Below are positions 1-6,027 of a stretch of DNA of 9,082 bases, in pieces. The position numbers and the translations under genes were made by a program. The DNA is from Acidimicrobiaceae bacterium (GTDB lineage Bacteria; Actinomycetota; Acidimicrobiia; Acidimicrobiales; Bog-793). The stretch spans positions 1 through 9,082 of the forward strand of contig DAIDIA010000175.1 in the NCBI GenBank assembly GCA_027459565.1, read 5' to 3'. A model generated the notes under the pieces. The model had not been told where the DNA came from, searched no databases, and saw only the letters and a program-made list of their open reading frames with translations. Every line of letters starts with the position of its first letter. Within the stretch, counting starts at the first letter, position 1.

Positions 1-172
1 ACGCTATGCATCGACATTGAACGACGGACGACGGTCAACTCGCGTCGAGATGAACTTTTAATATCTCTCGTCAGATGACGCCCGGTCCCGACGAGGGAGG
101 CACGCGGAGTGCGCGCGGCGCCGACTTTTCTCTGTTGCGAAATCGCGACAACCGTCGTCGCACAGGCACCCT
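1..172. other. Non-coding stretch downstream of the GH3 gene
   Basis: This stretch lies beyond the stop codon of the minus-strand GH3 gene and reaches the window edge. Small open frames occur on both strands, but none has a recognisable protein sequence or a convincing ribosome binding site. I looked for a terminator hairpin for the GH3 transcript and found only stems of about 4 bp, such as CGAC-AACC-GTCG near 146-157. A short AT-rich patch (cttttaatat) lies near 54-63. I assign no function. Confidence 0.4.
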
Positions 173-1345
173 CTACGCGCGTACGGGAACGAGACAGTGG
201 TCAATGTGCTTGGTTTCGAGCACCGTCGCCGCCGCATGCTCGATCTGCGCCCTCGAGATCGACCCTCTGGCAAGTGCGGATCGAACTGCGAGGACAATCC
301 CGGCGGTTGTCGTGGAGAGCTCCGCTGTGCCTGCATTGAAAAGCACCATGTCGTCGCCGGCGATCAGGGCTGCAACGGCGGCGGCTCCAAGCGAGGCGTA
401 CGCGTCACGGATCGCGACCGCGGAGAGTGAGTCCGTGAGGATGAGACCGCGGAAATGAAGGCGCGCGCGGAGCTCTCCGGTGACGACGACTCGAGAGAGC
501 GATGCCGGTGTCCTCGAGAGACCGGGAATGACCGCGTTGGAGACCATCACTGCGGGTATCCCCGCGTCGATCGCGCGCTCAAAGGGAATGAGACCCGTTC
601 CTTGGACAACTTTCCACGGTGGAGTGCTCGCGGCGACGAAATCGGTGTTGCCGACTGTCCCCCCGAGTCCCGGGAAGTGCTTGATGACGGGGATGATTCC
701 GCCGCGCTCGAGTCCGTTCGCGAAGGCAAGCACATCGCGCGAGGTTGTGGCGACGCTGCCACTGAAGGCACGCGTTCCGTCCGCGTTCATGGCGTTCGGC
801 CCGGGGCGGGCATCGATATCGGCCACCGGCGCGAGATCCATCGTCAGACCGAGACTGCGCATCGAGTGCGCGAGGGCCATTGCCCGGCGCTCGATCGCTG
901 CCGGTGTCATCGTCGCTCCCATCGTCCGCGCACTCGGAACATCTCCGATCAGCGGCCAGAGCCGTTGTACCGCTCCGCCCTCCTCGTCGGTCATCACCAG
1001 CGGGGCGATCCCGTCCGGAGCTGCCTTGAGAGCGGTCGATATCTGTTCGGGAAGGTCCGTTCGCGAAGAGCCGGTGAGGACAATCCCTCCGATTCCCTCG
1101 GCGACCTCCGGCCTTGCCTGCGAGAGCGCGGCCTGGTCGACCGGGATGACGATGAGTTGCGCGATGAGCCGGTCGATGTTCCATCGCGAGACGATCGCCA
1201 AGGCACCACAGGACCTCGCCACCACGGATCCCGACCGCACGGTCTCCTGATGCATCGACGCTCCGGCGCGAGGCAGGTACGACGCAGCCACGGCAAGGAT
1301 GGAGGTGAGAACCAGGCCGATCCGATTGACGGTCCGTGGCGTCAT
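173..1345 (-). CDS. Secreted glycoside hydrolase family 3 protein (beta-N-acetylhexosaminidase-like)
   Basis: A 390-residue GH3 catalytic-domain protein, probably exported and acting on amino-sugar glycans such as peptidoglycan fragments. Residues 1-29 look like a signal peptide: basic MTPRTVNR, a hydrophobic stretch, then a possible A-G-A cleavage site. No lipobox cysteine is seen, so a lipoprotein is unlikely. GH3 landmarks occur in order: D-E-E-G-G at 120-124 (usually DQEGG), MDLAPVADID at 169-178, KHFPGLG at 222-228, and LTDSL at 304-308 with D305 as the expected nucleophile. NagZ enzymes carry KHFPGHG followed by a D-S-H segment whose Asp-His pair is the acid/base. Here the aligned segment reads N-T-D, so that dyad is absent. 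As I recall, GNTDF occurs in other actinobacterial GH3 proteins, so it probably marks a subgroup rather than decay. Length suits a single-domain GH3. The ATG overlaps the mug stop as ATGA, implying translational coupling. The exact substrate cannot be read from the sequence. Confidence 0.85.
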   Translation of the reverse strand: MTPRTVNRIGLVLTSILAVAASYLPRAGASMHQETVRSGSVVARSCGALAIVSRWNIDRLIAQLIVIPVDQAALSQARPEVAEGIGGIVLTGSSRTDLPEQISTALKAAPDGIAPLVMTDEEGGAVQRLWPLIGDVPSARTMGATMTPAAIERRAMALAHSMRSLGLTMDLAPVADIDARPGPNAMNADGTRAFSGSVATTSRDVLAFANGLERGGIIPVIKHFPGLGGTVGNTDFVAASTPPWKVVQGTGLIPFERAIDAGIPAVMVSNAVIPGLSRTPASLSRVVVTGELRARLHFRGLILTDSLSAVAIRDAYASLGAAAVAALIAGDDMVLFNAGTAELSTTTAGIVLAVRSALARGSISRAQIEHAAATVLETKHIDHCLVPVRA

Positions 1346-1914
1346 GGGCGAGCGGTACCGACAACCCGATGGAGTTCGGCGAAGATCTCGGTCAGCTCGG
1401 GAAGCTGATACTGCGCCTGGAGGCCACTCGGGTTGGGCAGGACGAAGACGGGGCAGGCAACGGGAGATTCCGCCTGGAGTCCGATCTTTGCCCTCTGCCC
1501 GAATGCGGAGGCATAGGCACCGATTCCGAGTACTGCAAGGACGCCGGGCCGGTAGCGCTTCACGGTCGCGCGGAGTCGTTTCGCCCCCGCTTGCAGCTCC
1601 TCGCGCGACAGTTCATCGGCACGCGCCGTAGTGCGCGCCACAATGTTGGTGATTCCGATCCCGAGCGAGAGCAGCGCGCGGTCCTCGTCGGGAGAGAAGA
1701 TCTCGTCCGTGAAGCCGGCTCCGGCGAGGGCTTTCCAGAAACGATTGCCGGGTCTCGCGAAATGGTGCCCGACCGCGCCCGAATAGAGACCGGGATTGAT
1801 CCCGCAGAACAGCACCCGCAGATCCATCGCGATGACGTCGGGGACGATTCTCCCCGCGGCCTCTACGAGCTCCTGCTTGGTGGGCCGAGGCGGCTGTCCG
1901 TTTGATGGCTCCAC
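1342..1914 (-). CDS. mug: G/U mismatch-specific uracil-DNA glycosylase (Mug/TDG family)
   Basis: A base-excision repair enzyme of uracil-DNA glycosylase family 2. It removes uracil or thymine-derived lesions mispaired with guanine. With the start chosen here the protein has 190 residues (E. coli Mug has about 168). Motif I, G-I-N-P-G-L, is at 38-43, with N40 as the equivalent of the catalytic Asn. The second motif, N-P-S-G-L, is at 161-165 and inserts at the lesion. HHFARPGNRFW (50-60) and ITNIVART (88-95) are also typical. A longer frame opens with GTG at 1957-1959, but that codon sits in the loop of a perfect 12-bp hairpin and has no clear SD. The GTG at 1912-1914 has GGGGAG six bases upstream and is preferred. 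The N-terminal tail (about 30 residues before DLRVLFCGINPG) is rich in Pro and Gln and probably disordered. It lies downstream of ligJ on the same strand and overlaps the GH3 start by four bases. Confidence 0.9.
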   Translation of the reverse strand: MEPSNGQPPRPTKQELVEAAGRIVPDVIAMDLRVLFCGINPGLYSGAVGHHFARPGNRFWKALAGAGFTDEIFSPDEDRALLSLGIGITNIVARTTARADELSREELQAGAKRLRATVKRYRPGVLAVLGIGAYASAFGQRAKIGLQAESPVACPVFVLPNPSGLQAQYQLPELTEIFAELHRVVGTARP

Positions 1915-1938
1915 ACGCCGCTCCCCATCATCGGTTCG

Positions 1939-1970
1939 AGGAGGCTGTTGCGCGCGCACAACAGCCTCCT
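1939..1970. terminator. Perfect 12-bp hairpin between ligJ and mug
   Basis: AGGAGGCTGTTG (1939-1950) pairs perfectly with CAACAGCCTCCT (1959-1970) around an 8-base loop, CGCGCGCA. It lies 11 bases beyond the ligJ stop codon in the direction of ligJ transcription, the usual place for an intrinsic terminator. Neither side has a T-tract, so it would be a U-less hairpin terminator of the kind proposed for actinobacteria, or else an mRNA-stabilising or attenuating structure ahead of mug. The inverted repeat is directly visible; terminator function is inferred. Confidence 0.6.
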
Positions 1971-1981
1971 ATCGACAGTTG

Positions 1982-2983
1982 CTAGAGGTGGCTGTTCAAC
2001 CGGCTGAACACCGCTCGGCTGTTGTCCTCATAGATCTTCTTCTTGTCCGCGTCGCTCAACGTGGTGATCTGGTCGACATAGCGCTTCGTGTCGTCGTAGT
2101 AGTGGCCAGACCGTGGATCGATCCCGCGCACCGCTCCAACCATCTCCGAGGCGAAGAGGATGTTGTCGATCGGCACTACCTTGAACAGGCACTCCATGCC
2201 GGGAAGGTGATAGACGCAGGTGTCGAAGTAGACGTTCTTCAACATCGACTCCTCGAGCGGCGCCCGGCCATTGTCCTGGGCGAGGCCGCGGTAGCGGCCC
2301 CAGTGATACGGAACCGCGCCGCCGCCATGGGGAATGATCACCTTCAGCGTCGGGAAGTCCTTGAAGAGGTCCGACATCAACAGCTGCATGAACGCGGTCG
2401 TATCGGCGTTGAGATAGTGCGCGCCGGTCATGTGGACCGCCGGATTGCACGACGCGCTCACGTGAACCATGGCCGGAACATCGAGTTCGACCATCTTCTC
2501 GTACAGCGGATAGAACGACCGATCCGAGAGCGGTGGATCCTGCCAGTAACCACCTGAGGTATCTGGTGTGAGGTTGCATCCGACGAAGCCGAGTTCGTTC
2601 ACACATCGCTCCAGCTCCGGGATCGAATCCGAAGGCGTCGAGCCAGGCGATTGGGGCAGCTGACAGACGCCGACGAAGTTCTTCGGATAGAGATTGACCA
2701 CGCGGTGGATCAGATCATTGCTGACCTGAGCCCAGCGCTGGCTCATCGCCGGACTTCCGACGTGGTGGGCCATCGCGCTTGCCCTCGGGGAGAAGATTGT
2801 GACGTCGGTCCCGCGTTCCGCCTGCAGTTTGAGTTGCGCCGACTCGAGACTCTCCCGGATCTCGTCGTCGGTAATCGTGGGGTATCCCGGATCGCCGGAG
2901 TCTCCGAGTTCGATCTGACGCCGTCGCCATTCCCAGAGTGATTCCGGAGCGGTGGTGTAGTGACCGTGGCAGTCAATGATCAT
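1982..2983 (-). CDS. ligJ: 4-oxalomesaconate hydratase (amidohydrolase superfamily)
   Basis: Hydrates 4-oxalomesaconate to 4-carboxy-4-hydroxy-2-oxoadipate in the protocatechuate (and gallate) 4,5-cleavage pathway; cytoplasmic. The 333 residues cover the whole family length and begin MIIDCHGHYTTAP, as LigJ proteins do. Expected zinc ligands are H6 and H8 (HGH), H174 (MVHVS) and E280 (FASEM). LigJ proteins carry this Glu where decarboxylase-type amidohydrolases such as ACMSD have Asp, which supports hydratase over decarboxylase. Other LigJ-like blocks are FSPRASAMAHH (64-74), the GAHYLNADTTAFMQ segment (187-200), PHGGGAVPYHWGR (218-230) and GAVRGIDPRSG (283-293). The open frame extends to 3034, but ATG 2981-2983 matches the family N-terminus and has GAGG five bases upstream, so it is preferred. 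The gene is divergent from the aldolase gene, whose presumed substrate would be the LigJ product. The family call is firm. Substrate is assigned from my memory of LigJ sequences, not from a search. Confidence 0.88.
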   Translation of the reverse strand: MIIDCHGHYTTAPESLWEWRRRQIELGDSGDPGYPTITDDEIRESLESAQLKLQAERGTDVTIFSPRASAMAHHVGSPAMSQRWAQVSNDLIHRVVNLYPKNFVGVCQLPQSPGSTPSDSIPELERCVNELGFVGCNLTPDTSGGYWQDPPLSDRSFYPLYEKMVELDVPAMVHVSASCNPAVHMTGAHYLNADTTAFMQLLMSDLFKDFPTLKVIIPHGGGAVPYHWGRYRGLAQDNGRAPLEESMLKNVYFDTCVYHLPGMECLFKVVPIDNILFASEMVGAVRGIDPRSGHYYDDTKRYVDQITTLSDADKKKIYEDNSRAVFSRLNSHL

Positions 2984-3256
2984 TCTGGCCTCGCAGGTTC
3001 TCGTTCGACACCGCCACCGAGCGGCGTTGCGCATTGGTTGAGCGCATCGTAGAACGATACCGGTCCCGCCGACTCGAGACCAATGGAAACCATCGATCGG
3101 CCGTGGGCATTCTCATCGCTTCTGATAGCGTGCAAACGCGATTGATTGGCGTGCGTTGACAGGCAGTGGCCGCTGCGGAATATCCTCCGGGGTCGCTGCC
3201 CTCTCTGTCTCTTGGCACGACGCGATCAGACAGCCGAGAGTGGACAAGGAGACAAG
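2984..3256. promoter_or_regulatory. Divergent promoter region between ligJ and the aldolase gene
   Basis: This stretch of about 270 bases separates two divergently transcribed catabolic genes and should hold promoters for both. Open frames overlapping it (the upstream extensions of ligJ and of the aldolase) lack family-like sequence. A short inverted repeat, ATCGT-AGA-ACGAT, lies at 3046-3058 and could be an operator half-way to ligJ, but five base pairs is weak. A plus-strand promoter candidate is listed separately. I found no convincing -35/-10 pair for ligJ. Confidence 0.45.
3156..3186 (+). promoter_or_regulatory. Candidate sigma70-type promoter for the aldolase gene
   Basis: A perfect -35 hexamer TTGACA lies at 3156-3161. 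Downstream are AATATC (3179-3184, 17-base spacer) and TATCCT (3181-3186, 19-base spacer). The latter fits the TAnnnT form common in high-GC bacteria but has a long spacer. Transcription would start about 60-70 bases before the ATG at 3257. The hexamers are visible; activity is inferred. Confidence 0.4.
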
Positions 3257-4120
3257 ATGAGTGAGATTCCCCGACTGAACGGAGTCATTCGCGCGTTCGA
3301 GCAGGGCACGCGGGCATTCGCCGCGTTCGCCAACGCCGATGTCGAGACCGCTCTCGCATTTTCCACGACAAAGTACGACGGCATCGTGCTTGAGATGGAG
3401 CACAACCCTTGGGACATCCGGGCGCTGCGGGACTCGTTGCAGTACCTGCTCAACCGGGGTCAGATCGCAAAGTCCGGGTCCGTCGCGCCACCGGTTACCC
3501 CGATCGTGCGCGTACCGGCGAATGGCGCGGAGAAATCGCAGTGGCATGCAAAGCAGGCCCTCGACCTCGGAGCCTATGGAATCGTGTGGCCACATATCGC
3601 CACTGTGGAAGAGGCCGAGAATGCCGTCGCGGCCTGCCGCTACCCGCGGCTCTCCTCGGCTCCGCTCTACAAGCCCGAGGGGCTCCGCGGAGACGGTCCG
3701 ACGGCTGCGTGTCGCTACTGGGGGATCTCCCAACAGGAGTACTACGAGCGGGCCGATGTGTGGCCGCTCAACCCAGCGGGCGAGATTCTCGTGATCTTGA
3801 TGATCGAGGACACCACGGGCATCAACAACCTCGACGCGATTCTGAGCGAGGTTCCCGGCATCGGGGCACTCCTGATCGGTGAGGGAGACCTGAGCCAGGA
3901 GCTCGGGTATCCGCGGCAGTACGAACACCCGACGGTGCTTGAGCACATGGCGCGGGTCAGAGAGATCGCCGCGCGCCACAACGTCCCGGTCGGCCACCCT
4001 CATGTTGGAGTCGACAACGTCGAGCGCGTCGTCGCCGAGGGCTATCGCCTCCTCATGCCAGCGCCGGTCCGCACCTACGCGGGACTCGAGATGGGCCTCA
4101 AGCTGACGGGTCGCGCGTAG
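3257..4120 (+). CDS. HpcH/HpaI-family class II pyruvate aldolase, possibly acting on 4-carboxy-4-hydroxy-2-oxoadipate
   Basis: A metal-dependent aldolase of the HpaI / citrate-lyase-beta fold. Known members split 4-hydroxy-2-oxoacids such as 4-hydroxy-2-oxoheptanedioate to pyruvate plus an aldehyde. The 287 residues slightly exceed the usual 250-265. Aligning by eye with E. coli HpaI gives H49 for His45 (LEMEHNPWD), R85 for Arg70 (TPIVRVP), and metal ligands E184 (LMIED) and D211 (GEGDLSQELGYP) for Glu149 and Asp175. Asp42 of HpaI is replaced by Glu46. Relative to HpaI there is extra sequence before the Arg motif (around 66-80) and around the RGDG region (136-176), so it is a divergent subfamily. 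The start at ATG 3257 has AGGAG five bases upstream and removes a non-homologous 37-residue extension. Placed back to back with ligJ, it is a candidate for the aldolase step normally done by LigK. Fold and catalytic class are well supported; substrate is inference. Confidence 0.85.
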   Translation: MSEIPRLNGVIRAFEQGTRAFAAFANADVETALAFSTTKYDGIVLEMEHNPWDIRALRDSLQYLLNRGQIAKSGSVAPPVTPIVRVPANGAEKSQWHAKQALDLGAYGIVWPHIATVEEAENAVAACRYPRLSSAPLYKPEGLRGDGPTAACRYWGISQQEYYERADVWPLNPAGEILVILMIEDTTGINNLDAILSEVPGIGALLIGEGDLSQELGYPRQYEHPTVLEHMARVREIAARHNVPVGHPHVGVDNVERVVAEGYRLLMPAPVRTYAGLEMGLKLTGRA

Positions 4121-4133
4121 CGGCGAGAACACG

Positions 4134-4148
4134 GGGTCCAACGGACCC
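4134..4148. terminator. Short GC-rich hairpin between convergent genes
   Basis: GGGTCC (4134-4139) and GGACCC (4143-4148) form a perfect 6-bp stem with an AAC loop. It sits in the 39-base gap between the convergent stops of the aldolase gene and the FAH-family gene. Its placement suits a bidirectional terminator, but there is no T-tract on either side and the stem is short, so the call is tentative. Confidence 0.4.
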
Positions 4149-4159
4149 GAGGCGATGAC

Positions 4160-5110
4160 TCAGGAACCGCCGAGAAGACGCTCTGCCTCTTCGGGGCAAT
4201 GCCGCCGCACTGCCTCATGGTTCGTGGAGTCCTCACCCATGTAGATGCCGCGCTCCCAGACGCGTTTTCGCGGATCGGCAACGTCAAGGGTCATCTCGCC
4301 GATGCGCTCGATGGCGATCGTCACCCTCTCACCATCTTGGAGCGGACCGAGCCCCTCGTGATTCGTCCCGCACGAGATGAGGTCTCCGGAGCGCATGGTC
4401 ATGACCGTGGTCGCGAACTCGATGAGTTCGGGGACCCGGTGCTCCATATCGTCGGTGTGGTAGTTGTGGCGCAGCTGCCCATCGTCAAAGAACCGCACAT
4501 GCAGATCGTTCGGGTCGGGAATCTCATCGGCGGTGACGATGCATGGCCCGACCGGACAGAACGTGTCAAACGACTTTCCGAGCCAGCTCCCCGTCTTCCA
4601 GGTCGACCGCCCCTCCCCGCGCGCCGAGACGTCGATGAGACAGGTGTAGCCAAATACCGCACTCATCCAGTCCTCGCGCCGAACGGACTTCGCGGGCCCC
4701 TTGACCACGACCGCGAGCTCGGCCTCATGCATGAATATCCACGGTTCATCGAAATCGGGGAGCTCTATCGTTGCGCCGGGCCCGATCACGGCGTCGGGAT
4801 CCTTCAAGAACATGTTCAGCGGCCGCGGCGCTCTCTGGGCGTGTTCCCAGTAGTTGCCGATGCAGCCGAGAATCTTGCCGGGCCGGGGGACAGGAGCGAG
4901 GAGTCGCACGTCACTCAGCAACACCGGATCTCTCGTACCGAGCGCCTCTGCGATCGGATCTCGCAGGCTCTCAAAGTCATCGATAAGCCGCTCGATCGCG
5001 TCCTGGGGCGAACACGTTGGAGCGAGCAGTTCCCCGATCCCGACGACCCCGTCACCGACAAGCACGCCGGGCTCGATCGTGCCCGCAGACTCAAAAACGA
5101 CGATCTTCAT
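4160..5110 (-). CDS. Fumarylacetoacetate hydrolase (FAH) family protein
   Basis: A 316-residue cytoplasmic protein of the FAH superfamily, whose members hydrolyse, isomerise or decarboxylate 2-oxo acids using a divalent metal. Metal-binding positions are visible: E129 and E131 in HEAEL, D160 in LIDVSARG (family form NDxSxRD), and K179 in GKSFD. The C-terminal barrel carries SGDLISCGTNHEGLGPLQDG (241-260), where many members have GTPxGVG; the GTNHxGLG form marks a distinct subgroup. Residues 1-75 form the usual small N-terminal domain. ATG 5108-5110 begins MKIVVFES, a normal FAH start. GTG 5114-5116, six bases upstream, has AAAAGGG at a 5-base spacing and is an equal alternative. The frame opening at 5206 adds non-homologous basic sequence. 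It stands alone, convergent with the aldolase gene. In this context it may act as a 2-oxo-acid tautomerase/isomerase, an acylpyruvate-type hydrolase or an oxaloacetate decarboxylase (as FAHD1 does). Family is firm, reaction unknown. Confidence 0.85.
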   Translation of the reverse strand: MKIVVFESAGTIEPGVLVGDGVVGIGELLAPTCSPQDAIERLIDDFESLRDPIAEALGTRDPVLLSDVRLLAPVPRPGKILGCIGNYWEHAQRAPRPLNMFLKDPDAVIGPGATIELPDFDEPWIFMHEAELAVVVKGPAKSVRREDWMSAVFGYTCLIDVSARGEGRSTWKTGSWLGKSFDTFCPVGPCIVTADEIPDPNDLHVRFFDDGQLRHNYHTDDMEHRVPELIEFATTVMTMRSGDLISCGTNHEGLGPLQDGERVTIAIERIGEMTLDVADPRKRVWERGIYMGEDSTNHEAVRRHCPEEAERLLGGS

Positions 5111-5200
5111 CTCCACACCGGCCCTTTTGGCGAGAAACCTGTGAAACATGTTAGGGAACCGGCAAACATCCTGCTCAGATCGCGTCTTTCGATTTCCGCG

Positions 5201-5219
5201 CGCCACAAATCTTGTGCCG
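5201..5219. promoter_or_regulatory. Operator-like palindrome in the divergent FAH / membrane-protein intergenic region
   Basis: CACAA (5204-5208) and TTGTG (5212-5216) form perfect arms around ATC. Beyond a C/C mismatch, CG (5201-5202) pairs with CG (5218-5219), giving 7 of 8 paired positions. It lies about 90 bases upstream of the FAH-family start and about 125 bases upstream of the membrane-protein start, within a gap of some 230 bases with no gene of its own. The symmetry is visible. Binding by a repressor or activator is a guess, since no regulator gene is in the window. Confidence 0.35.
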
Positions 5220-5342
5220 ATGGGCTAGGGTTCGCACATCAAGCGCTCTTCAATCCGCGATCGCCTTCCCCCCCTCATCGTCTCACCACGAGGAGATGGA
5301 CACGCAGGTTATGCACTGATCTTCCCGCCAAGGCGGCTGATT

Positions 5343-5966
5343 GTGCTGCACGCGATTCCGATCATCGTCGAGGGAATCCTCGGTCCCCTCGCGGTGTTCT
5401 ACATCTCACTTTTGACCCTTGGATTTCGCGCCGCGTTGATTGCGACGCTCGTCTGGTCCTACGCGGCGATGCTCCGACGGGTCGTGCGCGGTGACCGGAT
5501 CTCGACGCTGTTGATTCTGGGATCCGTCCTGCTTGCACTCAGGACGGGCATCTCGTACGCGACCAAGAGCAGCATCTTCTACTTTGCCCAGCCCCTTGCA
5601 GGCGCGGTGGTGATCTCGTTCGTCCTGATCGCGACCGCCGTGCTCCGGCGACCGTTCACACAGCGCTTCGCGCACGATTTCTGCCCGCTCTCGCCAGAGC
5701 TTCTCGAACTGCCGCGCATGCACCAATTCTTCGTCCGTGTCTCGTACCTCTGGGCAGCGACGCTCCTGGTGAACTCCGGAGTCGTTCTCTACCTGCTCCT
5801 GAACTCATCGTTGCGCGCCTTTGTGGTCGAGCGATCCGTGGTCTCGTGGAGTACGACCGCAATCGCAATCACGTTGTCGATCCTCGGATTCATCCGAACG
5901 CTGCGCAACGATGGCGTACACGTCACCTGGGGCGACCATCCGAAGATCGCGAGCGTCGTCGGCTAG
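5343..5966 (+). CDS. Polytopic membrane protein, VC0807-like
   Basis: A 207-residue integral membrane protein of unknown function. Hydrophobic segments lie at about residues 4-25, 28-46, 54-72, 80-101, 133-155 and 168-186, suggesting five or six helices, with a polar loop (102-130) and a short polar tail (187-207). The opening I-P-I-I-V-E-G-I-L-G-P-L and overall layout resemble the VC0807-type family of uncharacterised bacterial membrane proteins, common in actinobacteria. That resemblance is by eye. The GTG at 5343 is the first usual start after an in-frame stop at 5226-5228. It has AAGG nine bases upstream. The frame before it stays open and includes plausible residues (YALIFPPRRLI), so a non-canonical earlier start cannot be excluded. 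It is 61 bases upstream of the DHA2 transporter on the same strand, so co-transcription is possible. No link to substrate transport can be shown from sequence. Confidence 0.75.
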   Translation: MLHAIPIIVEGILGPLAVFYISLLTLGFRAALIATLVWSYAAMLRRVVRGDRISTLLILGSVLLALRTGISYATKSSIFYFAQPLAGAVVISFVLIATAVLRRPFTQRFAHDFCPLSPELLELPRMHQFFVRVSYLWAATLLVNSGVVLYLLLNSSLRAFVVERSVVSWSTTAIAITLSILGFIRTLRNDGVHVTWGDHPKIASVVG

Positions 5967-5989
5967 AGCGATCATCTCCCGCAAGCTAA

Positions 5990-6015
5990 CTTGAATCTCG
6001 GACATTCGAGTCAAG
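5990..6015 (+). promoter_or_regulatory. Bulged hairpin directly before the transporter ribosome binding site
   Basis: CTTGA (5990-5994) pairs with TCAAG (6011-6015). Inside it CTCG (5997-6000) pairs with CGAG (6007-6010), leaving an AT bulge and a 6-base loop, GACATT. The 3' arm ends in AAG, which also begins the AAGGGGAGAGG SD of the transporter gene (GTG at 6028). It could be an operator, or an RNA structure that modulates initiation. The pairing is visible; function is inferred. Confidence 0.3.
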
Positions 6016-6027
6016 GGGAGAGGACAC

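Noticed and set aside
135..160. Possible terminator for the GH3 transcript in repeated GTTGCGA / CGCGACAAC sequence
   Set aside because: Only four base pairs form without impossible loops, and no T-tract follows.
455..1408. Long plus-strand open frame of 317 codons opposite the GH3 gene
   Set aside because: It is antisense to a clear GH3 protein. The translation is rich in Arg, Asp and Gly with no domain-like pattern, typical of shadow frames in GC-rich DNA.
2028..2606. Second minus-strand open frame of 192 codons inside ligJ
   Set aside because: It overlaps ligJ in another frame, with no family features, and ligJ is complete without it.
1982..2983. ACMSD or resorcylate-type decarboxylase identity for the amidohydrolase
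   Set aside because: The N-terminus, the AHYLNADTTAFMQ block and Glu in FASEM match LigJ; decarboxylase relatives carry Asp at that position.
3118..3160. Imperfect inverted repeat GCAAACGC ... GCGTTG near the TTGACA hexamer
   Set aside because: The arms need a missing base to pair and the match is no better than expected in this GC-rich region.
3113..4141. Minus-strand open frame of 342 codons opposite the aldolase gene
   Set aside because: Antisense to a protein with all HpaI catalytic residues; low-complexity Arg/Asp/Val-rich translation.
4199..5494. Plus-strand open frame of 431 codons opposite the FAH-family gene
   Set aside because: Lies on the opposite strand of a gene with clear FAH metal ligands; its translation has no recognisable motif and it runs across the divergent intergenic region.
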